A program made the translations under genes and the position numbers. From assembly GCA_052034625.1 (NCBI GenBank), contig JBPOII010000010.1, positions 44,858 through 108,857 of the forward strand: a DNA stretch of 64,000 nt. Direction: 5' to 3'. This stretch comes from JAVBLP01 sp052034625. Its GTDB lineage: Bacteria; Elusimicrobiota; Endomicrobiia; Endomicrobiales; Endomicrobiaceae. Shown here piece by piece: positions 54,727 to 63,668 of this stretch. Position 1 is the first letter of the stretch. Each line of letters opens with the position of its first letter. The notes under the pieces are model-generated. The model searched no databases. It was given only the letters and a program-made list of their open reading frames with translations, and was not told where the DNA came from.

Positions 54727-57147
54727 ATGAAAGTAATTATTGTTGGCGGTGGAGCGGCCGGGGCAAGCTGTGCGGCACGTTTAAGAAGGTTAGATGAAAA
54801 AGCTGAGATCTGCATTTTGGAAGCAAGCGGAGAGATATCAATAGCTAATTGCGGACTTCCTTATTATTGTTCCGAAGTTATTGCATGCAGGGATGAGATG
54901 CTTGTATCAAATCCTGCTGTTTTTAAGAATTTATTGAATGTTGATGTCCGTTTATTTTCAAAAGTTACTTACATAAACAGAAAAGAAAAAACAGTAACGG
55001 TAAATGAAAAAGAAGAAATTAAATATGACAAATTGGTACTTGCTACAGGCTCGCAGCCTATAAAGCCGGCTTCTATTAAAGGTATTGATAATAAAAAGAT
55101 ATTTACTGTTAAAACGCTTGAAGATGCCGACAAAATAAAGAGTTTCATAAATGAAAATAATGTTTCAAAAGCTGTTGTTGTAGGCGGAGGCTTTATCGGC
55201 ATTGAAATGCTTGAAAACTTTCTTCATATGGGACTTGAATCTGTTTTAGTAGAACAGGCTTCCCAAATCCTTTTAACTACCGATTATGAAATAGCCGCAG
55301 CCGCACAAAATGAATTAAATAAAAACGGAGCGAAACTTATCCTTAATGATGAAGTTGTAAGTTTCGGCGATAAGGAAGTAGAGTTAAAATCAGGTAAAAA
55401 GATCGAATATGATATAGCTATTCTTGCAATAGGTGTCAGTCCTGTAACCTCTTTAGCAAAAGATTCCGGCTTAGAACTAGGACTGAAAAACTCCATAAAA
55501 GTAAATGAGTTTATGCAGACTTCAGACAAATATATATATGCCGCAGGCGATAATATTGAAGTAATTGATTTTGTATCAGGCGACAGCACACTTATCCCCC
55601 TTGCCGGACCTGCTAACAGACAAGGCAGAATAATAGCTGACAATATCGCAGGGTTAAAATCGAGTTATAAAAAATCACAAGGGACTTCCGTATTAAAAGT
55701 TTTTGATAAAACGATAGCAAGCGTTGGACTTACTGAAAAAATGCTGTCAAATAAAAAAATCGCTTTTAAGAAAAACATTATACTTGCAAATGCACATGCC
55801 GGTTATTATCCCGGTGCTCAATCAATAATTTTAAAACTTTTATTTACTGATGAAGGTAAAATTTTAGGTGCACAAGCAGCAGGCGGCATTGGAACTGAAA
55901 AAAGAATAGATGTCATAGCTTCCATAATGAGACTCGGCGGAACGGTTCAAGATCTTCTTGACAGTGAGCTCTGCTATGCACCTCCTTATTCCGGTGCGAA
56001 AGATCCTGTAAATTTGATCGGAATGTCATCGGATAATATTTTAAAAGGTTTATTAAAACCGGCTTTTTATGAAGATCTTTCCGATGCTGTGCTTATAGAT
56101 GTCAGACCAAATCCCGCTTTTGTTGCAAGCACGATAAAAGGAGCGGTCAATATTCCTGCCACTGAGATCAGAAAAAGAATAAAAGAAGTGCCGAAAGATA
56201 AAAAAGTCATTCTTTTCTGCGGCAAAGGTTTTAACAGTTATGTAGCGGCAAGAATATTGATGCAAAACGGATATGAAAATGTCTATTCATTTATGGGCGG
56301 TAAAACAGTATATGACGAAATAGTTAAGGCTAAGGAAAATAAAGAGAACACTATACCGAAAGATATTTGTGCAAAACGTATAAATGAGCCTAAAGTTTCA
56401 GCACCTGTAAACACAAGCAGCAATGCTGTTAAAGTTGATGTATGCGGTATGCAATGCCCCGGACCGATAATGAAAATATCAAGTAAAATGGAAGAGCTTG
56501 CCGATGGCGATATTCTTGAAATAACAACTAATGACAATGCTTTGATAACAGATATTCAAAGCTGGTGCAATTCTACGGCAAATACTTTTATAGACCATAA
56601 ACAAAACAACAAAGATATAATCGTTAGAATATCTAAAGGTTCAGCAGTTCAGACTGATAATGCAACTATGAATACCGCCAATGGTCAGACAATAGTTGTA
56701 TTCTCAAATGACTTGGACAAAGTTTTAGCGGCAATGATAATAGCAAACGGTGCAAGAGCCGCAGGTAAAAATGTAACTTTATTTTTTACTTTCTGGGGTC
56801 TTAATGCATTAAGAAGATCAGATATTAGTATAAAAAAAGAAAACATAATAGAAAAAGCTTTCGGCATTATGATGCCTAAAGGCGCCGGCAGATTAAAACT
56901 ATCAAAAATGAATATGTTTGGTCTTGGCACATTTATAATGAAAAAGATCATGAAAAAACAAAATGTTCCAAGTGTTGAAGAATTAATAGAGAATGCAAAA
57001 AAGAGCGGTATAAAAATAATAGCCTGCACTATGGCAATGGAAATTATGGGCATTAAAAAAGAAGAACTTATTGACGGTATAGAATATGCCGGAGTCGCTA
57101 CATATATTGCAGACTCTCAAAAAGCCTCAAGCAATTTGTTTGTGTAA
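54727..57147 (+). CDS. CoA-disulfide reductase-like protein with rhodanese, TusA and DsrE domains
   Basis: 806 residues in a four-part fusion. An FAD/NAD(P)-dependent reductase covers 1-440 (VIIVGGGAAGASCAARL, active-site Cys42 in IANCGLPYY, ATGSQPIKP, VVGGGFIGIEM). A rhodanese domain follows at about 450-545 with loop FCGKGFNS around residue 497. A TusA domain has CGMQCPGPIMK near 577. A DsrE-like domain covers 645-806 (VVFSNDLDKVLAAMIIANG, ACTMAMEIMG). Such fusions handle CoA and protein persulfides or polysulfide, and may move sulfur to acceptors; oxygen or sulfur stress protection is possible. AAGGGG precedes the ATG. It is monocistronic inside the defence-rich island. Confidence 0.9.
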   Translation: MKVIIVGGGAAGASCAARLRRLDEKAEICILEASGEISIANCGLPYYCSEVIACRDEMLVSNPAVFKNLLNVDVRLFSKVTYINRKEKTVTVNEKEEIKYDKLVLATGSQPIKPASIKGIDNKKIFTVKTLEDADKIKSFINENNVSKAVVVGGGFIGIEMLENFLHMGLESVLVEQASQILLTTDYEIAAAAQNELNKNGAKLILNDEVVSFGDKEVELKSGKKIEYDIAILAIGVSPVTSLAKDSGLELGLKNSIKVNEFMQTSDKYIYAAGDNIEVIDFVSGDSTLIPLAGPANRQGRIIADNIAGLKSSYKKSQGTSVLKVFDKTIASVGLTEKMLSNKKIAFKKNIILANAHAGYYPGAQSIILKLLFTDEGKILGAQAAGGIGTEKRIDVIASIMRLGGTVQDLLDSELCYAPPYSGAKDPVNLIGMSSDNILKGLLKPAFYEDLSDAVLIDVRPNPAFVASTIKGAVNIPATEIRKRIKEVPKDKKVILFCGKGFNSYVAARILMQNGYENVYSFMGGKTVYDEIVKAKENKENTIPKDICAKRINEPKVSAPVNTSSNAVKVDVCGMQCPGPIMKISSKMEELADGDILEITTNDNALITDIQSWCNSTANTFIDHKQNNKDIIVRISKGSAVQTDNATMNTANGQTIVVFSNDLDKVLAAMIIANGARAAGKNVTLFFTFWGLNALRRSDISIKKENIIEKAFGIMMPKGAGRLKLSKMNMFGLGTFIMKKIMKKQNVPSVEELIENAKKSGIKIIACTMAMEIMGIKKEELIDGIEYAGVATYIADSQKASSNLFV

Positions 57148-57470
57148 TAAATCATCAGCTCTCATAATTAAACCAGCCATATTAGCTTAATCGTTAACAT
57201 GGTTGTTTTTTTCTTTGTCGTGTCATTCCCGAGTGTCATTGTCGGGAATCCAAGGTAAATAAAAGGCAATTATGAATGACGAATTAACGACAAAAGGCAA
57301 AAGACAAAGTGGATTTTCAGGGATGACAAAAAAGGTGCAAGGGGCGAGGAAACGACAAGGGAATGACACAAAGGCATTGATTTTTGAATGAAAAATGTTA
57401 AAAAATACAATGTTTATAAGTTTACAACCCTTAATAACTTGTAAAGGATAAAAAGAATATCACTAAACTA
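57148..57470. repeat. Repeat-bearing intergenic region
   Basis: No gene is seen. A REP-like palindrome lies at 57222-57251, followed by a partial unit GGATTTTCAGGGATGAC near 57312 and a GTGCAAGGGGCGAGG element near 57335, the same families as after the tRNA genes. Confidence 0.7.
57222..57251 (+). repeat. REP-like palindrome
   Basis: GTCATTCCCGA...TCGGGAATCC, same family as the units at 11585, 11647, 40595 and 41283. Confidence 0.8.
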
Positions 57471-57917
57471 CTATTTTTCCAATATCTTTCTTAATTGGTC
57501 TATGAAGGCTTTTTCCCAAAATTTCATGGCAAAGCAGCTGATAAGCGGTTTTGCGATAATTCGCAGCCACTTTTTATGTATATCAACTTCATAAACATAG
57601 TTGATCTTTGTGCCGCCTTCTACCTTTTCCAATATAAACTCTTCATGACCGGATGTGCCGAATTTTGGACTTTCATTGTCGGAAATAAAACCTTTTTGCG
57701 GAAGGATTTGAGTTTTCATTTTTACGGGGAATGTTGTGCCAAACGATCTTACTTGAGCAGAAATTTCCAAATTGTTTCCGTCTCTTTTTGTGATAGTGAG
57801 CTTTGCGGCAACCTTAGGAAAGTATTTCGGCATATTCTCAAAATCGGTAACGATATTGAAAACCTCTTCAATCGGTGCTTTTATTAACCAAGACCCTTCT
57901 AAATGTATGTGTTTCAT
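57471..57917 (-). CDS. SRPBCC (START/CoxG-like) ligand-binding protein
   Basis: 148 residues. MKHIHLEGSWLIKAPIEEVFNIVTDFENMPKYFPKV is the classic helix-grip start of polyketide cyclase/SRPBCC proteins; a GHEEFILEKVEGGTKINYVYEVDI strand set and a closing helix follow. Function is not predictable; the family includes lipid-binding and membrane-quality proteins. The ATG at 57917 gives the normal length; an alternative ATG lies at 57941. It is not in an obvious operon. Confidence 0.8.
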   Translation of the reverse strand: MKHIHLEGSWLIKAPIEEVFNIVTDFENMPKYFPKVAAKLTITKRDGNNLEISAQVRSFGTTFPVKMKTQILPQKGFISDNESPKFGTSGHEEFILEKVEGGTKINYVYEVDIHKKWLRIIAKPLISCFAMKFWEKAFIDQLRKILEK

Positions 57918-58070
57918 TTTTTTTCTCGTATTTATAATCATCAATTATAACCGGTATCTTTTCAATGTAATACAACAAAAACATTATACAAAATTATATT
58001 TTATATACCTTTTACAAATTTTAACCTGTATTTATTTATAATACTTTTCATTTTTTGATAAAATAAAACA

Positions 58071-58487
58071 ATGGATAATCTTACAGCTGAACAACGCAGA
58101 AAAAACATGCAGGCCATAAAATCCAAAAATACAGGCATAGAGTTAATTTTATCTAAAAAGTTATGGTCTCTAGGCTATAGATATAGAAAAAACTGCAAAA
58201 ACATTATCGGAAAACCAGATATAGTCATTAGAAAATATAAAATTGCAATATTTTGCGACAGTGAGTTTTGGCATGGAAAAAATTGGAAGAAAACATTAAA
58301 AAGAATAGGGACAAATAGAAAATACTGGCATAAAAAGATTGAAAGTAACATAGCAAGAGATAAAAAAGTTAATAGATTACTAAAAAAAGGCGGATGGATT
58401 GTTTTGCGTTTCTGGGGAAAAGATATAATAAACAACTTAGATTTTTGTATTGAAAAAATTAAGAAAACAATAAATAGTAAATTATAA
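58071..58487 (+). CDS. vsr: Very short patch repair endonuclease
   Basis: 138 residues, typical of Vsr, which nicks at T:G mismatches left by deamination of 5-methylcytosine. EQRRKNMQAIKSKNTGIELIL is the family start, IGKPDIVIRKYKIAIFCDSEFWHGKNW carries the catalytic Asp and His, and GGWIVLRFWGKDI closes the core. It is convergent with the restriction enzyme gene (7 nt apart) and belongs with the cytosine-5 methylase at 59658. A TAAAAT box ends 6 nt before the ATG, with no Shine-Dalgarno, so this gene may also be leaderless. Confidence 0.95.
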   Translation: MDNLTAEQRRKNMQAIKSKNTGIELILSKKLWSLGYRYRKNCKNIIGKPDIVIRKYKIAIFCDSEFWHGKNWKKTLKRIGTNRKYWHKKIESNIARDKKVNRLLKKGGWIVLRFWGKDIINNLDFCIEKIKKTINSKL

Positions 58488-58494
58488 TAATCTG

Positions 58495-59658
58495 CTATTC
58501 TTCATCTGAATTATCAGTTTCTATTTCCTGCATTTCCTTAGCTTTAAATTCTTCATAAGTACCTAAGGTCTTAAAGTTTATAGCATAAGTTCTATCAGAA
58601 AATTTGTCGACCTGAACGCTGTCTATTCCTGCCTCTTCCAGCATTTCATATGTTAAAAGTTCGTTTTCTTTTATCCCTAACACATCTCTTAATAACCATT
58701 CACCGAGTGCAGAATTTGGATTTGTCATAAGAGCTTTGTTATTATCTTGACAGATTTTTGCACGTAAAAAAGATCCGTTTGGAATTCCAAGCATAAACTC
58801 TTCATCCCTTGGAGGAAAAAAATCAGGAAATTTTATATTTATAATTTTTGGCACAGGAATATAAACTTCATTTGGATTTCGGGGACGCCCATGAGCATTC
58901 CATTGATTCAAGCCGCTTCTTTGAGGAACATTTTTTCCTCCTCTTTCTGAGTAAAGCGGCAAATATATTGTATCTGTTATAAGATTCGGCTGTTCTGACA
59001 CATATTGAACTGCCCCAAAACATTCCTCAAGCGTTTTATACGGATCATCATAAATTTTTATTGAAATTTCATGTATAGGATCGAGCAGAAATCTTTTATA
59101 CAGTGTGCTTTTTGAAAAGTTGAACATGTATTCATTTATTCCATCATTAAAAAACACAGTATTTCTCTTTGAAGATGTTATGTTTATGTTGTCTTCAATT
59201 ATATAAGGCATTTTTTGCTCGCAAATCAGCAATTTATCTTTAGCTCTTAAAACACAGTGATATAAAATTCTATCCTCTTTTACATCACAAATATTGCTTG
59301 AGATTTTCAAACGCTTATTCCTTAATTTTGAAACAAATTTTATTTTTTCAATTTCTGAAACATTGTTTTCTATTGAACATTTGTCCTTATTGAATTCTGC
59401 TATTTTCTCAAGGGTTGAAGGTTTTGAAATAAATGTTTTCAAACCTATGCCGGTATTGTCTTTTTTTACATCAAGAGATATGTTTGAGCGGGCTAGATTT
59501 ATTGCAGAGAAAGCTTTGCAGAATATATTTTCTGCCATTCTGTAATATAAATACGGAATATCGCTGTCCGAAGAGAGCCGGGATAATGAGCAAATTATCT
59601 GTAGTAACTTTTCATAACGTTTTTTTTCTTCTTCTGGCTGATTTTCAAAAAATAACAT
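58495..59658 (-). CDS. Type II restriction endonuclease with NgoFVII-like C-terminal module
   Basis: 387 residues. The C-terminal half has SGLNQWNAHGRPRNPNEVYI, FFPPRDEEFMLGIPNGSFLR and PNSALGEWLLRDVLGI, which recall the B3-like DNA-recognition region of NgoFVII-type enzymes. Residues about 60-90 (SLDVKKDNTGIGLKTF) could carry the catalytic D...K core; the catalytic class is not certain. It begins in TAATG, overlapping the methylase stop by one base, so methylase and endonuclease are translationally coupled. The partner methylase is cytosine-5, and vsr lies downstream. Recognition sequence is unknown. Confidence 0.72.
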   Translation of the reverse strand: MLFFENQPEEEKKRYEKLLQIICSLSRLSSDSDIPYLYYRMAENIFCKAFSAINLARSNISLDVKKDNTGIGLKTFISKPSTLEKIAEFNKDKCSIENNVSEIEKIKFVSKLRNKRLKISSNICDVKEDRILYHCVLRAKDKLLICEQKMPYIIEDNINITSSKRNTVFFNDGINEYMFNFSKSTLYKRFLLDPIHEISIKIYDDPYKTLEECFGAVQYVSEQPNLITDTIYLPLYSERGGKNVPQRSGLNQWNAHGRPRNPNEVYIPVPKIINIKFPDFFPPRDEEFMLGIPNGSFLRAKICQDNNKALMTNPNSALGEWLLRDVLGIKENELLTYEMLEEAGIDSVQVDKFSDRTYAINFKTLGTYEEFKAKEMQEIETDNSDEE

Positions 59659-60599
59659 TAATTTTTATCCCCTAAAGCAATTTTAATATTTTTTGCAATA
59701 GCAGTAATTACAGGGACTGACACACTGTTTCCAATTTGTTTATATAACGCAGGCTTTGCTAAAGTATCAGGAAGAATAAAGTCGTCTGAAAATCCTTGAA
59801 AACGAGCACACTCTCTAGGAGTAAGCTTTCTGATACCTTTGTCATCTAAAATCAAAGGAACATTGTGTCCGCCTGTACCCATATTTGCTGTAAGAGTAGG
59901 GCATAAGTTACTTTTGTTTTCTCTCAAGTATACTCTGCGCCACTGATATATAGTATTTTTGTTTTTTATCTCTTTTTTTAGCTGAGAGTAATATTTTGTA
60001 TTGGTATAGTAAAATTCATCTGAAGCAGAATGATCAAGTATAGATGAAAGCGGCTTTCTTTCTTTAACAGGAGAAGGAAAAGAAAAATTGTCTGCATCTT
60101 TTTTATTTTTAAAACATAATATATATATTCTTTCTCTATTTTGCGGAATATTTGAATGAGTTGCAGTATTTAAAATTGAAGCTTTAACTGTATAGCCAAG
60201 TTTTTTTAGTTCATCTTGAATAATCTTAAAAGTTCTTCCTTTGTCATGTCCAGCCAAATTTTTTACATTTTCTAAAAAAACAACTCTTGGTTTTAATGTT
60301 TCTATGTACCTTAAAATATCAAAAAAGATATTCCCTCTATCATCTTTAAAACCCTTCCTATACCCAGCTATTGAAAAAGCTTGGCACGGAAAACCTCCAG
60401 TTAATACATCAACTTTTTTAAGTGTTTTAGGATCTGTTTCCCGCATGTCTTGATTTAATAGTAAGTGCTTAAAATTTCGGCTGTATGTTATACAAGCTTT
60501 TTCATCGATTTCATTTGCCCAAGATATATCAAATCCGGCTTTTTTAAAACCTAAGCCTATACCTCCTATCCCGGCAAACAATTCCCCGACTGTATACAT
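59658..60599 (-). CDS. DNA cytosine-5 methyltransferase
   Basis: 313 residues. Motif I GELFAGIGGIGLGFKKAGF, catalytic PCQAFS (PCQ at 71-73), motif VI FLENVKN, motif VIII QNRERIYI and motif X QIGNSVSVPV are complete. The variable region between VIII and IX is short, as in single-specificity enzymes. It protects the host from the endonuclease encoded immediately downstream and creates the 5-methylcytosine that Vsr guards. It is first of a two-gene operon with its own strong promoter (60701-60729), whose -10 lies in a palindrome. Confidence 0.95.
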   Translation of the reverse strand: MYTVGELFAGIGGIGLGFKKAGFDISWANEIDEKACITYSRNFKHLLLNQDMRETDPKTLKKVDVLTGGFPCQAFSIAGYRKGFKDDRGNIFFDILRYIETLKPRVVFLENVKNLAGHDKGRTFKIIQDELKKLGYTVKASILNTATHSNIPQNRERIYILCFKNKKDADNFSFPSPVKERKPLSSILDHSASDEFYYTNTKYYSQLKKEIKNKNTIYQWRRVYLRENKSNLCPTLTANMGTGGHNVPLILDDKGIRKLTPRECARFQGFSDDFILPDTLAKPALYKQIGNSVSVPVITAIAKNIKIALGDKN

Positions 60600-60696
60600 A
60601 ACACCCCTTACATTAATTTATTTTTGTTTATTATATCAAAAAACTGCCTGTAAACAAATTAATCAGTCTTATCTTAAGCAACCCTCAGGAATACAT

Positions 60697-60711
60697 TTGT
60701 ATTATATACAA
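60697..60711. promoter_or_regulatory. Palindrome over the R-M promoter's -10 box
   Basis: TTGTAT-TAT-ATACAA is a perfect 6-bp inverted repeat with a 3-bp centre and contains the -10 box of the methylase promoter. It could be an operator, for example for autorepression by the methylase or a small controller protein. Confidence 0.5.
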
Positions 60712-60729
60712 GACTGTCCATTTTGTCAA
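60701..60729 (-). promoter_or_regulatory. Promoter of the restriction-modification operon
   Basis: Consensus TTGACA (60724-60729), a 17-nt spacer and consensus TATAAT (60701-60706) on the minus strand, about 100 nt before the methylase ATG. A second possible promoter (TTGTTT, 16 nt, TATAAT) lies closer, near 60633-60660. Confidence 0.85.
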
Positions 60730-60808
60730 GTCAAAAAATCTTAAATACTATCTTTAAAATTCTTTAACAAGCATGTTTTATATGCTTCTGTGGTGTTTAC
60801 AAAACAAA

Positions 60809-62566
60809 TTACTGCAACTCCTTCTTAAATTTCTCTTTTAACAGATTCTTGCGTTTATCAGCGAACTCTTCAAAATTATTAAACTCCAGAGATATTCCAT
60901 CCGGGATATAATGTTTTTTCATAAAATCCCGCCGTTCAGAATCAGTCTTATAGGTTTCGTTTAACCATTGCTCAAAATCTTTGTCGGACTTTTCATTATT
61001 TGCTACTCCTTCAAGTAATTGGAGGTTGACTATAAAATCTACACTCTCTAAATAGTAGTCCTGCTTTTCTGCAGGCACTTTTTTTGCATGAAGCATTTTC
61101 CGTTTAAACCAGCTTTTCGGAAATATATGATCCTGATGGAACCTGTTGCTATAGTCAAGAGCAGGGTATAGTAAAGCCAAAATAGAAAATGTGTGTCCTT
61201 TACCATATTTCGAGTAAAACAAGTTTTCAATATCGTCATCCGTAAAAGTAACGGCTTTATTTGTCCCCTTAAATTTCTCGATAATAGCCTCTAACGGAAA
61301 GCCCTGCATTTCAGTCTGCATAATTGCCCTAATTGGTCGCAATACATTATCGGGTTGCCCACTGAAAGTTCTCTTTATCAAAGACATCGATAACCATTTT
61401 TTTATTTTTGAACGATCATTTTGGTATTTTGAAGATTGAACGAATGTATCAGGTTTGCCTATTTTCATAATATAATAGGCAATCGGAATAATTGCATTAG
61501 CCGATGTAAGGGTTTGTTGGCTGTAGCCAAACCTTGAAATAAGATCAATGGCGAGTTTTATTGACCTTGTAATTTCATCCCATTTCTTTTCAATAATTTG
61601 CATATTCTTATTGCTAAAATTATCCACTTTAAATGCGATATCTGGAAAATCAGAGAGAACAAGACAGCTTTTAAGAACAAAATCTTTGTTAAACTCAAAC
61701 CCCTCTCCAATGTTATTAATCTCATCAACAAAAAATGTTATCTCTTCTCTTGCATCTTTATTTTTCCATTGAGCAGTTGCAATTGATAACAACAAATCTG
61801 AATAACTAAGCTGTGTTCCTCCACTATTTACCCTTATAAATATATTCAAAACTTTATCTAATTCCTGCGAATGCTCAAGGTAATAGTTGATAACCCTGTC
61901 CTTATGAACCAATGAATGAAGCCTGAATAGCGTTTTATTCGCAAATTTCGAAGCATCCTTTTCTAATATCATCAAGTTATTTTCAAGTAAATAATCATTA
62001 ACTTCGCTTTCATCCTTCATTGACAGAATCAATCCTATATCAAACCAATACTCTTTTTCGTTTCTTTGTTTAGCCTCATCTTCAGTTAAAAAAGCAAAAT
62101 CATAGAAAAGATCGATATCATCTGCCTTTGAGAGTAAATTCAAATACAATTTCTGCCTCGGAAAAGCATCATCGTTTTTCCATTGCTTTCTCGGCATCTT
62201 GGATGCATATGTGCCTCTTAATGCTATATATAATGCCGTCAATCTTTGCTGACCATCAAGAACAACTAAAAGATTATCATCAACTGTCACATTAGCCTTT
62301 GGGTTATGCTTATTATCACGTTCATGATAATCTCGAATGAATTCATAAAACTGAAAGTCCTTGATCTTTTCTTTTTGAATATTCCAGAACAAAAATGATC
62401 CGATTGGATATCCACGAAGAAGTGAGTCAAACAATTTTATAATTTGTTCGGGCTTCCACACGAATTCACGCTGGATCGCAGGCAACAAATACTTCTTGTA
62501 GTGGACATCATTTACCGCATCAAATATTGTTATTGGCGTTTGGAATGCTGATTGTTTTTGTTCCAT
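60809..62566 (-). CDS. DUF262-DUF1524 (GmrSD-like) protein
   Basis: 585 residues. The N-terminal DUF262 part has IQREFVWKPEQIIKLFDSLL (31-50), GYPIGSFLFW and LDGQQRLTAL (DGQQR 104-108), the nucleotide-binding ParB-like core. IRVNSGGTQLSYSDLL follows. The C-terminal DUF1524 HNH nuclease has HQDHIFPKSWF near 475-485. This is the layout of GmrSD-type modification-dependent restriction and related enzymes such as BrxU, in which both activities are on one chain. It could cleave glucosylated or otherwise modified phage DNA. An ACAGGAG Shine-Dalgarno precedes the ATG. A TTCCAGACTAAAA motif lies 27 nt upstream, also found before the OLD gene. Confidence 0.93.
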   Translation of the reverse strand: MEQKQSAFQTPITIFDAVNDVHYKKYLLPAIQREFVWKPEQIIKLFDSLLRGYPIGSFLFWNIQKEKIKDFQFYEFIRDYHERDNKHNPKANVTVDDNLLVVLDGQQRLTALYIALRGTYASKMPRKQWKNDDAFPRQKLYLNLLSKADDIDLFYDFAFLTEDEAKQRNEKEYWFDIGLILSMKDESEVNDYLLENNLMILEKDASKFANKTLFRLHSLVHKDRVINYYLEHSQELDKVLNIFIRVNSGGTQLSYSDLLLSIATAQWKNKDAREEITFFVDEINNIGEGFEFNKDFVLKSCLVLSDFPDIAFKVDNFSNKNMQIIEKKWDEITRSIKLAIDLISRFGYSQQTLTSANAIIPIAYYIMKIGKPDTFVQSSKYQNDRSKIKKWLSMSLIKRTFSGQPDNVLRPIRAIMQTEMQGFPLEAIIEKFKGTNKAVTFTDDDIENLFYSKYGKGHTFSILALLYPALDYSNRFHQDHIFPKSWFKRKMLHAKKVPAEKQDYYLESVDFIVNLQLLEGVANNEKSDKDFEQWLNETYKTDSERRDFMKKHYIPDGISLEFNNFEEFADKRKNLLKEKFKKELQ

Positions 62567-62798
62567 AAAATCTCCTGTTTTCTTTTAGATAAGTTTTAGT
62601 CTGGAATTTTGATTTCATGACCGTTGTTATTTATGTCTGATAATTATACTCTCGCCCAACAATAACCCAAGACCTTTCAGACATAAGATATCGGAGCGTT
62701 AAAAAATGAACGGAATTGCGTATTAGGATTTTATTCTAGGAGTTTTTCTGTGTATTAGAGCATTTTAAATATATCTTTACTGTTTTAATAAATCTACT

Positions 62799-63668
62799 TT
62801 ATTTCCACATTATTTTGCATATAGGCAGAAAATCGAATAAATATACTTTATTATTTTTGATCTTAAATAATGGAAAAAAACCGAATAGGCGTAAGCGGAA
62901 GATAGTTTTATTTAATGTTTCCGATTTAAGCAATTCTTCATAATATGCTGAGAATTTGCTGCGTGCCAGATATGAAATATCATGAGTTATTGTTTTCATT
63001 TTGTTTTCATACAAAATGCTTGTTCTGTTATCGTGCATTCTGTATAACAAAAGGGGGTTTTGTATATTATAAAAACGAGTCTTGTCAAACAATCTTATCC
63101 ACATAATATAATCTTCACATGGAGAATATTTAGCTTCGTATTTAATATTGTTTTCAATCAATACCGAACGGCGTATCATTGCTGTCGGATGACAAACTTC
63201 GCAATTTACTGTTAATCTTTCTTTTATTTTGATATTGTGCTCTACAGTTTGCCAATATTTACCTGTACGTTTACCTTCTATATAATATTCTATCCAGCCG
63301 GACACAACGCCGATATGAGGGTTTTTATCCAAAAAATTTACTTGCTGAATAAAACGGTCAGGCAATGATATGTCGTCATGATCTACTATGGCGATATATT
63401 CACCGGCTGCCAATTCCATCAATTTATTACGAGAATCGGATATGCCAATATTTTTCTCATTTTTAAAATATTTTATTTTTTTATCTTTTGCGGCATACTC
63501 TTTGACTATATTCTCAATTTCAGTATTCTCAGGACTGTCGTTCAAAATTAAAAATTCAAAATCATCGAAAGTTTGATTCAAAACACTTTCAATCATTTCC
63601 CGCAAATGTTGTGGATTTGTATTATAGATCGGTGTTAAAACAGATACTTTGGGAGATTTGTTTGGCAT
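62799..63668 (-). CDS. GT2 family glycosyltransferase
   Basis: 289 residues. SVLTPIYNTNPQHLREMIES with ESVLNQTFDDFEFLILND is the GT-A start, and IAIVDHDDISLPDRF contains the DxD-like metal site. CEVCHPTAMIRRSVL and YSPCEDYIMWIRLF fit the acceptor side of WaaE/WcaA-like GT2 enzymes. The C-terminal 60 residues are basic and partly hydrophobic. It probably adds a sugar to lipopolysaccharide, capsule or a surface glycan. It is isolated: no sugar pathway genes are next to it in the window, and a GC-rich intergenic region lies upstream. Confidence 0.9.
   Translation of the reverse strand: MPNKSPKVSVLTPIYNTNPQHLREMIESVLNQTFDDFEFLILNDSPENTEIENIVKEYAAKDKKIKYFKNEKNIGISDSRNKLMELAAGEYIAIVDHDDISLPDRFIQQVNFLDKNPHIGVVSGWIEYYIEGKRTGKYWQTVEHNIKIKERLTVNCEVCHPTAMIRRSVLIENNIKYEAKYSPCEDYIMWIRLFDKTRFYNIQNPLLLYRMHDNRTSILYENKMKTITHDISYLARSKFSAYYEELLKSETLNKTIFRLRLFGFFPLFKIKNNKVYLFDFLPICKIMWK

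Noticed and set aside
42692..62566. CRISPR array or integron sites in the island
   Set aside because: No regularly spaced repeats with unique spacers and no cas or integrase genes; the palindromes present are dispersed REP-like units.
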